From positions 3,290,356-3,354,355 of the forward strand of contig NZ_CP060140.1 in assembly GCF_022376295.1 (NCBI RefSeq): a DNA stretch of 64,000 bases. The letters run 5' to 3'. Both the position numbers and the translations under genes were made by a program. The DNA is from Nodularia sphaerocarpa UHCC 0038 (GTDB taxonomy: Bacteria; Cyanobacteriota; Cyanobacteriia; Cyanobacteriales; Nostocaceae). The notes under the pieces are model-generated. The model ran no database searches and was not told the origin of the DNA. It saw nothing but the letters and a program-made list of their open reading frames with translations. Positions 52,219-59,524 of the stretch are shown here, in pieces (the stretch's first letter is position 1; each line of letters begins with the position of its first letter).

Positions 52219-55095
52219 GTGACAGAACCTGGAAGCTACAAAGATACGGTAAACTTACCCAAGACTAAATTCGATATGCGGGCTAACGCTATCAAGCGGG
52301 AACCTGAAATCCAAAAATTCTGGGCGGAAAATAACATTTACGATCGCCTGTCCAAAGAAAACCCCGGCGAATTATTTATACTCCATGATGGGCCTCCCTA
52401 CGCCAACGGCTCATTGCATATTGGTCATGCCTTAAATAAAATTCTCAAAGATATTATTAACCGCTACCAACTGCTGCAAGGGCGTAAAGTTAGATACGTG
52501 GCTGGTTGGGATTGTCACGGATTACCCATTGAGTTGAAAGTTCTGCAAAATATGAAATCAGCAGAACGGCAAAGTTTAACGCCTTTAAAATTGCGGCAAA
52601 AAGCCAAAGAATTTGCTCTCGCTACCGTAGATAACCAACGGGAATGTTTTAAACGCTACGGTGTTTGGGGTGATTGGGATCATCCTTATCTGACTCTGAA
52701 GCCGGAATACGAAGCGGCGCAAATCGGTGTGTTCGGTCAGATGCTACTAAAAGGATACATCTATCGCGGTTTGAAGCCGGTTCACTGGAGTCCTAGTTCT
52801 AAGACGGCTTTGGCTGAGGCTGAGTTGGAATATCCAGAGGGTCACACTTCGAGAAGTATCTATGCGGCTTTTCCCATTACCGGGCTGTGTGAGGCTGCTA
52901 AACCTCTGTTGGGTGAATTTTTGCCGGATTTGGGTGTCGCGATCTGGACTACTACTCCTTGGACGATTCCGGGGAATTTGGCTGTGGCGGTGAATGGTGA
53001 TTTGAATTATTCTGTGGTGGAGGTGTCACGCAGAGGCGCAGAGGCGCAGAGAGAGTTTTTGATTGTGGCGACTGATTTGGTGGAGCGTTTGTCTGCTATT
53101 TTGGATGCTGAGTTGGCGGTGAAGGCTACGTTCAAGGGGCAGGTTTTAGAACATTCTACTTATCGTCATCCTTTGTTTGACCGTGAAAGTCCGGTGGTGG
53201 TGGGTGGTGATTATATCACTACTGAGTCTGGTACTGGGTTGGTACATACTGCACCGGGTCACGGTCAAGAAGATTACATTGTTGGTCAGCGTTATGGTTT
53301 GGCTATCCTTGCGCCTGTGGATGACAATGGTAATTTTACTCAGGAGGCGGGTGAGTTTGCTGGGTTGAATGTTTTGGGTGATGGAAATCAGGCGGTAATT
53401 GATGCTTTGACTGCTGCTGGTTCTCTGTTGAAGGAGGAAGCTTATCCTCACAAGTATCCTTATGATTGGCGGACGAAAAAGCCGACGATTTTCCGGGCGA
53501 CTGAACAATGGTTTGCTTCGGTGGCTGGATTTAGGGATGAGGCTTTAAAGGCGATCGCTACTGTAAAATGGATTCCAACCCAAGGTGAAAATCGCATCAG
53601 ACCAATGGTTGCAGAACGTTCTGATTGGTGTATTTCTCGTCAGCGTTCTTGGGGTGTACCCATTCCGGTTTTCTACGATGAAGCCACCGGGGAACCATTG
53701 CTGAATGAGGAAAGTATCAACCACGTCCAAGCAATTATCGCTGAAAAAGGTTCCGATGCTTGGTGGGAAATGTCGGTAGAGGAGTTATTACCAGAGTCTT
53801 ACCGCCATAATGGCAAGTCTTACCGCAAAGGTACAGATACAATGGATGTCTGGTTTGATTCTGGTTCCTCTTGGGCTGCTGTAGCGAAACAGCGTCCAGA
53901 GTTACGCTACCCGGCTGATATGTATTTGGAAGGTTCCGACCAACATCGGGGATGGTTTCAGTCAAGTTTGCTGACTAGTGTAGCGGTAAATGGCATTGCA
54001 CCTTACAAAACTGTCTTAACTCACGGCTTTGTTTTAGATGAACAAGGGCGAAAAATGAGTAAATCTGTGGGGAATGTGGTTGACCCCCAAATTGTAATTA
54101 ATGGCGGGAAAGACCAGAAAAAAGAACCGGCTTATGGTGCTGATGTGCTGCGGTTGTGGGCTTCGTCGGTAGATTATTCTTCTGATGTGCGTCTGGGTGG
54201 GACTATCATCAAGCAAATGAATGATGTCAGAGGCAAAATTCGCAATACAGCGCGGTTTCTGTTGGGTAGCTTGGATGATTTTGACCCGGTAAAGGATGCA
54301 GTACCCCTGGCAGATTTACCAGAACTTGACCGCTATATGCTACACCGCATCACAGAGGTGTTTGAGGAAGTTACAGCAGCTTTTGACAGTTTCCAATTCT
54401 TCCGCTTTTTCCAAACTGTGCTGAATTTCTGCGTCGTGGATTTATCCAACTTCTATTTAGATGTTGCCAAAGATAGATTGTACATCAGTTCCCCGGATGC
54501 TTTCCGCCGTCGCAGTTGTCAAACAGTTTTGCAAATTGCTTTGGAGAATTTAGCACGAGCGATCGCACCTGTATTGTGTCACACTGCTGAAGATATCTGG
54601 CAATTTATCCCTTACCAAACACCATGCAAATCAGTATTTGAAGCTGGTTGGGTGCAAGTAGATGAAAAATGGCGGAATCCTGAATTGGCAGAATTTTGGC
54701 AACAAATCCGCAAAATTCGCGATGATGTGAATAAGGTGTTAGAACAAGCCAGGGGAGAAAAAATGATTGGTTCTTCCCTAGAAGCAAAAATCTTGCTATA
54801 TGTCAAAGATGAGCAATTGCGTTCTGCGGTAAAAGCCCGAAATCCTGAAATTGGTAATGGTATCGATGAACTGCGGTATCTGTTTATCACCTCCCAAGTG
54901 GAAGTATTAGACTCTGCGGAAGCATTAGCAGGTTTGAAATATAATTTGCAGTCTGATAGCTGGGGAATTGCGGTAGTGGATGCAGAGGGGAAAAAGTGCG
55001 ATCGCTGTTGGAATTACTCCACCCATGTGGGAGAATCAGCAGAGCATCCCCTGCTGTGTGAAAGGTGCGTTCCAGCCTTAGCCGGAGAGTTTTAA
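52219..55095 (+). CDS. ileS: Isoleucyl-tRNA synthetase
   Basis: The 958-residue class I synthetase charges tRNA-Ile. The HIGH motif is in DGPPYANGSLHIGHALNKIL (residue 66 region), KMSKS in GRKMSKSVGNVVDP (611 region), the CP1 editing domain between them (TTPWTIPGNLAV, THTAPGHGQEDY) and a C-terminal zinc site CDRCWNYSTHVG...LCERCVPAL. GTG at 52219 is the start. In the editing domain a short tandem repeat encodes SRRGAEAQRE in place of a normal loop. Length is standard for the bacterial enzyme. Confidence 0.96.
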   Translation: MTEPGSYKDTVNLPKTKFDMRANAIKREPEIQKFWAENNIYDRLSKENPGELFILHDGPPYANGSLHIGHALNKILKDIINRYQLLQGRKVRYVAGWDCHGLPIELKVLQNMKSAERQSLTPLKLRQKAKEFALATVDNQRECFKRYGVWGDWDHPYLTLKPEYEAAQIGVFGQMLLKGYIYRGLKPVHWSPSSKTALAEAELEYPEGHTSRSIYAAFPITGLCEAAKPLLGEFLPDLGVAIWTTTPWTIPGNLAVAVNGDLNYSVVEVSRRGAEAQREFLIVATDLVERLSAILDAELAVKATFKGQVLEHSTYRHPLFDRESPVVVGGDYITTESGTGLVHTAPGHGQEDYIVGQRYGLAILAPVDDNGNFTQEAGEFAGLNVLGDGNQAVIDALTAAGSLLKEEAYPHKYPYDWRTKKPTIFRATEQWFASVAGFRDEALKAIATVKWIPTQGENRIRPMVAERSDWCISRQRSWGVPIPVFYDEATGEPLLNEESINHVQAIIAEKGSDAWWEMSVEELLPESYRHNGKSYRKGTDTMDVWFDSGSSWAAVAKQRPELRYPADMYLEGSDQHRGWFQSSLLTSVAVNGIAPYKTVLTHGFVLDEQGRKMSKSVGNVVDPQIVINGGKDQKKEPAYGADVLRLWASSVDYSSDVRLGGTIIKQMNDVRGKIRNTARFLLGSLDDFDPVKDAVPLADLPELDRYMLHRITEVFEEVTAAFDSFQFFRFFQTVLNFCVVDLSNFYLDVAKDRLYISSPDAFRRRSCQTVLQIALENLARAIAPVLCHTAEDIWQFIPYQTPCKSVFEAGWVQVDEKWRNPELAEFWQQIRKIRDDVNKVLEQARGEKMIGSSLEAKILLYVKDEQLRSAVKARNPEIGNGIDELRYLFITSQVEVLDSAEALAGLKYNLQSDSWGIAVVDAEGKKCDRCWNYSTHVGESAEHPLLCERCVPALAGEF
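53026..53052 (+). repeat. CGCAGAGG repeat inserted in frame in ileS
   Basis: Three copies of the CGCAGAGG-type short tandem repeat, usually intergenic in Nostocales, lie inside the editing-domain loop of ileS and encode SRRGAEAQRE. The same repeat occurs in the non-coding gap at about 56372-56398. Confidence 0.85.
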
Positions 55096-55106
55096 TCAAA
55101 TACAGA

Positions 55107-55213
55107 ACCTCACCCCCAGCCCCTCTCCTTGCTAAGGAGAGGGGAGAATATCAAGTCTGCTTGAATAATTCTTACTCCCCTCCTCGCTTGCGGGGAGGGG
55201 TTGGGGGTGGGGT
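55107..55213. repeat. Nested inverted repeat (dispersed hairpin element)
   Basis: Outer arms starting ACCTCACCCCCAGCCCCT pair with the right end AGGGGTTGGGGGTGGGGT (two mismatches). Inside are two hairpins, CCCTCTCCTT/AAGGAGAGGG at 55121-55143 and CCCCTCC/GGAGGGG at 55177-55200. This is a common intergenic element of such genomes and lies between convergent ileS and parA, possibly ending both transcripts. Confidence 0.8.
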
Positions 55214-55255
55214 CTTATGATTGTAGTAATCGTAACTAATTAACCAGACTTGATA

Positions 55256-56140
55256 TTACAACTTCTGCAACAACTCCTGAGTTAACTGAGAAAATGCTTT
55301 AGAACCAGATGATTGAGGTGCAGTTAAAACAACCGGCATAAAACTATCAACAGCCTTAGCCACATTCATATCAACTGGTATTTGTGCCTTACAGATTTTA
55401 TCAACACCAAAATCTTCCACAACCCGGTGCATCACTTGTCTATAATATCTGCCATTTAGCAGATTAGAACTAGCCATACTAAAGACAATTCCCAGCATTT
55501 TGATATTTATCTTAGCTTCATGTTCGTGACTGTCTTTTAATTTAGCGATGCGTCTTTCTAATAGCTGAATACCCACCACAGATAAAGGTTCCGGTTTAGC
55601 AGGAAGAATGTAGAAATCACTGGCGGCTAAAGCACTACGAGTCAATAAATTATAGCCAGGCGCACAATCTAGAATGATGAAATCATATTCCTCGCGCACA
55701 GGTTTTAAAATATTATTAATCAAGACTCTTTCAAAGCGATTCCAAACAGTTTCAAAGTCCTGTTCACCCAAAGCAGTTGCTTGTTGGTGCAGCATTTCTG
55801 AGACTAAAAACTCATCATATAAGTCAATATCTCCGGGTAATAAATCTAGACCAGCCAGATTACAAACTGGAGATTGAATAATATCTTGAATCGTCAGTTT
55901 TGCTTCTGGTTCAGGATTTACAACTTGGTCAATCAAATATCGAAATGTCTTGCGTTGTTTGCGACGCTTGGCAAAGTCTAACGGCGACATTAAACTAAGT
56001 GTAGCGCTGATTTGGCTATCTAAATCGAGGACAAGCACCCGCTTACCATGATTTTGGGCTAAACAAGTAGCGATGTTGACCGTGAGAGTGGTTTTACCAA
56101 CGCCGCCTTTCATATTTGCAGTAGCAATTACATATCCCAT
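55256..56140 (-). CDS. ParA/Soj-family ATPase (orphan)
   Basis: The 294-residue protein has a deviant Walker A motif MKGGVGKTTLTVNIA near residue 10, Walker A' VLVLDLDSQISATLSL and Walker B DFIILDCAPGYN. Such ATPases position DNA, plasmids or large protein cargo. No ParB gene is on the same strand beside it, and the 45-residue insert (KRRKQRKTFRYLIDQVV) is longer than in chromosomal Soj. It diverges from the nuclease-ParA fusion across a 466-bp gap. Role as chromosomal or cargo-positioning ParA is open. Confidence 0.9.
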   Translation of the reverse strand: MGYVIATANMKGGVGKTTLTVNIATCLAQNHGKRVLVLDLDSQISATLSLMSPLDFAKRRKQRKTFRYLIDQVVNPEPEAKLTIQDIIQSPVCNLAGLDLLPGDIDLYDEFLVSEMLHQQATALGEQDFETVWNRFERVLINNILKPVREEYDFIILDCAPGYNLLTRSALAASDFYILPAKPEPLSVVGIQLLERRIAKLKDSHEHEAKINIKMLGIVFSMASSNLLNGRYYRQVMHRVVEDFGVDKICKAQIPVDMNVAKAVDSFMPVVLTAPQSSGSKAFSQLTQELLQKL

Positions 56141-56606
56141 TAGTTAGTCCTCTGTTGACGCATTCCCATATCTAGGTAGCGTATACTCCTATTGAATAAT
56201 TAAAACTTCTATTAAATTTAATATTTTCCGCAACCTTAAAGGTTAGCTTTGTCTCCATTGAGGCAGTTAGATTATAGCAGTACGGGTTGAGTTGTGAAAT
56301 ACTCGTAGGGAAAAATACTCAAAGTCTGATTTTTTGATTTTTTTACCGCGATTTTCAATCTTTTTTACCTCACGCAGAGGCGCACCAGGCGCAGAGAGTA
56401 TGAGCGAAATCTATACAAAGTGCTGCAAATGTCAATTTTATTTACCAGCACTGTAATATATTCATTTTTTGTAAAAATACTAAACATAGTTTTATTTATA
56501 TACATATCATTAAGTAATCTTTAGAACAGAGTTAACTCAGTCTATGTCATAATTTAGGGTGTATTCGGTTTTTGCCAATGTAGCAATTTTATTGAGGTAA
56601 ACTATA
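56141..56606. other. 466-bp divergent gap between two ParA-type genes
   Basis: Holds the promoters of both flanking genes, a CGCAGAGGCGCACCAGGCG-type repeat at about 56372-56398 and an AT-rich part toward the right gene. I find no perfect parS-like palindrome by eye. Confidence 0.45.
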
Positions 56607-57995
56607 TTGCCGTTTAATCCTGAACTGTGTCGTAATGAAAGCGAAGTTGAAAGCAAACTCATAGTTCAGTATTTGCTGCCACAGTTAGGGTATACTCCCG
56701 ATACGTGGCATCAAGAAGTTGCACTTGGTAGCATTCGTTTGGATTTCTTAGCATTTGCAGTACAGGTTATTCCCTTGGTTTTAGATGCTAATTCGCCGAT
56801 GAGTGTTGTCATGGAAGCAAAGCATCCAAGGCAAAATTTAAATAATCATTTCCTCAGACTCAGGCATTATTTAACCAGTTTGAATGTGCGATATGGGTTG
56901 CTGACTAATGGTAAAGAAATCAGAATTTATAAAAAATTTCAATCTGATATTCAGCTAGTTTTTCAGTGTTATGGGAAGGATGTTGAAACAGAAATCGGTA
57001 CAATTAGAGGTTTGATTGGTAGAAATAGCCTTCTGAACATACAGTTTATGGGAAATTCTGATAATCAAACATCTGAGAATAATTTAGGTTTTGAATCAAA
57101 GAGGAAACATTCAATGAAAACAATTGCAATCTACCATCATAAAGGCGGCGTTGGTAAGACAACTGTCGCTGTTAATTTAGCAGCAGCATTGAGTAACCAA
57201 GGTAAAAGAGTTCTTTTGATTGACATAGATGCTCAAGCAAATACAACATTTGCTACAGGTTTAATAAAATTTCAATTTGAAGAGGATGATGATTTAAAAG
57301 AACGTAATATTTTTCATTTACTATATGCAGGCGGTGACAATAATTTTTTGATCCCTGATATTGTTCGTAAATCAAATGGTTTTAATGAAACAGAAATAGA
57401 TGTGATTCCTTCCCATATTAACCTAATAGCAGGTGAACCAAAGTTAGCAGTGTTCGGCCCAACTAAAATGAGACTAGCTAAAAGATTAGAATTGGTTAAG
57501 GATATATATGATGTTGTTATAATTGACACTCCACCAGCATTAAATTTATACGCTTCAACTGCTCTAACTGCTGCTGACTACTTGATTATTCCTTCAGATT
57601 TAAAGCCATTTTCTAATCAAGGGTTGGTAAGTGTGAAAAATTTCATTCAAACAGAAGTTAATGAAAATAAAGAAAATATGGGTAAAAAGCCTATTAGTAT
57701 TATGGGTGTTCTTCCATCAAAAATTTCTAGTAATAATCAATATCTAAAATATACGTTTCCACGGCATAGAGATGTGATTCCCGAACGTTATGAACTTCCC
57801 TTGATGGATAATATGATTACAGAAAGGTCTTGTTTGTCACATTGTTTTAATCAAACAATACTTGTTGGAGATTTAGAAATCCCCGACCCAAAATCAATTT
57901 TTGAATTTGCAAAAAATGATTCATCAGCAAATCAGTCAGCTTTGGAATTTGAGTCTTTAGCGATAGAAGTCATCAGAAAATTGGAGATAGACTAA
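56607..57995 (+). CDS. PD-(D/E)XK nuclease fused to a ParA ATPase
   Basis: The 462-residue protein starts at TTG with GAGGT 8 bases before it. Residues 1-150 match type I restriction HsdR N-terminal-like nuclease domains: NESEVESKLIVQYLLPQLGY, GSIRLDFLAF (Asp46), SVVMEAKHPRQ (Glu70, Lys72) and YGLLTNGKEIRIYKKF. From residue 170 a complete ParA follows: YHHKGGVGKTTVAVNLAAAL, VLLIDIDAQANTTFA and VVIIDTPPALNL. The linker between them is short. An internal ATG at 57114 with GAGG upstream could give a ParA-only form. The next gene, 2 bases downstream, is ParB-like. ParA normally handles DNA partition; a nuclease on the same chain suggests defence against, or maintenance of, a replicon. I know of no named system with this fusion. 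Confidence 0.8.
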   Translation: MPFNPELCRNESEVESKLIVQYLLPQLGYTPDTWHQEVALGSIRLDFLAFAVQVIPLVLDANSPMSVVMEAKHPRQNLNNHFLRLRHYLTSLNVRYGLLTNGKEIRIYKKFQSDIQLVFQCYGKDVETEIGTIRGLIGRNSLLNIQFMGNSDNQTSENNLGFESKRKHSMKTIAIYHHKGGVGKTTVAVNLAAALSNQGKRVLLIDIDAQANTTFATGLIKFQFEEDDDLKERNIFHLLYAGGDNNFLIPDIVRKSNGFNETEIDVIPSHINLIAGEPKLAVFGPTKMRLAKRLELVKDIYDVVIIDTPPALNLYASTALTAADYLIIPSDLKPFSNQGLVSVKNFIQTEVNENKENMGKKPISIMGVLPSKISSNNQYLKYTFPRHRDVIPERYELPLMDNMITERSCLSHCFNQTILVGDLEIPDPKSIFEFAKNDSSANQSALEFESLAIEVIRKLEID

Positions 57996-57997
57996 TA

Positions 57998-58714
57998 ATG
58001 ACTAATTTTTTAATTGTAGAAGTTGAAAGTGTTAATTCCAGCGTTCCTCGTTCTCATTTTAAAGAGGCTGATTTAGAAATTATTGCTGACCTGATATTAG
58101 AGTCAGGAGAAATACTAAAACCATTGGTACTCAAAAAGATTGGTTTTGAAAAATATGAGGTGATTGATGGACATCTTGAATACTATGCTGCTGTTAGAGC
58201 GAGAGAAAAAAATCCTAATAGAGGAGAAATTGTTAATGCCTTTATTATTCCGACTGAAAAAGAAGTTGCAGCATTAAACCAAGTTGTAGCTCTTAAAGGG
58301 GTAGAGTCTTGTGAAAAAACTATTGCAGCTCTTAAAGAGGTAGAGTCTCCTGAAAAACCTGATAGGGGTAAAAAAATAGAAGCAATTCAAACACAACTAG
58401 ATAATCTGTCAATTGCTTTGGAAAAGGTTAAAGAACTTGTTGAGGGATTGAAGCCTGAAAAGCGAGAAAAGTTGAATTTAGTTACAGCAAATGAAAAAGA
58501 AGTCAAGAAGGCTTTAGAAAAATTAGGTGTAAATAGTCAACGTAGAAATGCAGCATGGGAAGCTATTGAATCTTGGAAACAAGAAAGAAAAACTTTAACT
58601 TGGGAAAATCTTAAAAAATCATGTGGACCTTCTAAAGCTCATAAAATTTCTAATTTTGCTAAAGGTACTTATGATAAGTTAAAAGAAATTGCAGATATAA
58701 TCCCTAAATCTTAG
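57998..58714 (+). CDS. ParB-like protein, partner of the nuclease-ParA fusion
   Basis: The 238-residue protein has an N-terminal ParB/sulfiredoxin-type domain: VPRSHFKEADLEIIADLILE, ILKPLVLKKIG and EVIDGHLEYYAAVRAREKNP, where ParB proteins have DGxRRYRAA. The second Arg of the CTP-binding GERR(W/Y)RA box is missing (HLEYYAA), so CTP hydrolysis may be lost. A coiled-coil middle (residues 125-160, IEAIQTQLDNLSIALEKVKELV) precedes a 70-residue helical C-terminus (VNSQRRNAAWEAIESWKQE). No central helix-turn-helix typical of ParB is clear. It starts 2 bases after the fusion gene and is surely co-transcribed. Confidence 0.78.
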   Translation: MTNFLIVEVESVNSSVPRSHFKEADLEIIADLILESGEILKPLVLKKIGFEKYEVIDGHLEYYAAVRAREKNPNRGEIVNAFIIPTEKEVAALNQVVALKGVESCEKTIAALKEVESPEKPDRGKKIEAIQTQLDNLSIALEKVKELVEGLKPEKREKLNLVTANEKEVKKALEKLGVNSQRRNAAWEAIESWKQERKTLTWENLKKSCGPSKAHKISNFAKGTYDKLKEIADIIPKS

Positions 58715-58760
58715 CAGGTAGTGGACTGACAAGCCTAAAATAGTGCAATAGACAAAACTA

Positions 58761-58813
58761 TTGTGGGGTGGGCATCCTGCCCGCCCAGAACAGGCAAGAT
58801 GCCTGTTCCACAA
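58761..58813. repeat. Three-way-junction palindromic repeat
   Basis: TTGTGG and CCACAA enclose two hairpins, GGGC-ATCCT-GCCC and GAACAGGCA-AGA-TGCCTGTTC. This cruciform-like unit is a known intergenic repeat type of filamentous cyanobacteria. It separates the convergent ParB-like and RNase D genes. Confidence 0.8.
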
Positions 58814-58933
58814 GAAAAACATAATGCAACATTTTAGCCTTACCAAGCCACGACAATATTTGTTTTTTTCATAAATCAAACCGAATTTCTATAGCTATTT
58901 TCAACATTATTCTAGCTATTTAGAATTGGAATT

Positions 58934-59494
58934 TCACATGGATAAACTGGAATCCAAAATCTTTATTTCTAATAACTTCCGATGCAAAGCAGCCAAATAA
59001 ACAGTATCCATCGCCGCATACTGTATTTGCTTTTGGCTAAGGGGACGCTTTCCCCAATCGCTGCTTCCTTCATCTGCATCGACATTGACAAAATGACAAA
59101 GTTCTGCTGCTAAAGTTTTGAGTTTTAAATTAGAAACTTCCAGGCGTTCACGGGTAACTTTTCTAGCTAGTTTTAAAGTACAAGTAATATTGTTAGCGAG
59201 ATGTCCTCCTAAATACTTTACGTCAAAACTAGCATTGTGAAAAACCTTTTCAATATTGGGATTAAACATGATTTGGTTCATGAAATATTCCGCCAAATCA
59301 TGTTTATCTAATACATCGAGAAGGTAAGCAGATACGCCCGTGGAATCTGTAGAATCAGCCAATACCTGAATCAGCGATAATCTGGGATTTTTAGTAGTAA
59401 AATCGGCAATTTCTGTATCTAACCACAGAGTTTTGGTAGATGTTAATGTGGAGATAAACTCCCGGATTTCTGTTGCTGTTGTTAGGTAGTGCAT
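58934..59494 (-). CDS. RNase D-like 3'-5' exonuclease
   Basis: The 186-residue protein has the DEDDy exonuclease motifs: Exo I LWLDTEIADF (Asp26, Glu28), Exo II in KVFHNASFDVKYLGG and Exo III YAAMDTVYLAAL (Tyr and Asp). It lacks the HRDC domains of full RNase D, as is usual for the short cyanobacterial form. Start ATG at 59494 (MHYLTTATEI); a GTG 18 bases upstream is possible. It follows the ATPase gene by 12-30 bases in the same operon. Confidence 0.85.
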   Translation of the reverse strand: MHYLTTATEIREFISTLTSTKTLWLDTEIADFTTKNPRLSLIQVLADSTDSTGVSAYLLDVLDKHDLAEYFMNQIMFNPNIEKVFHNASFDVKYLGGHLANNITCTLKLARKVTRERLEVSNLKLKTLAAELCHFVNVDADEGSSDWGKRPLSQKQIQYAAMDTVYLAALHRKLLEIKILDSSLSM

Positions 59495-59524
59495 TGACTG
59501 AAAATTTATCACAAAGAATTAACT

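Noticed and set aside
55107..55213. Possible insertion-sequence end or transposon
   Set aside because: No transposase frame and no target duplication seen; it fits a dispersed hairpin repeat.
58001..58714. Calling the ParB-like protein a true chromosomal ParB
   Set aside because: The CTP-binding Arg pair and a clear central helix-turn-helix are missing, and no parS-like site is seen nearby.
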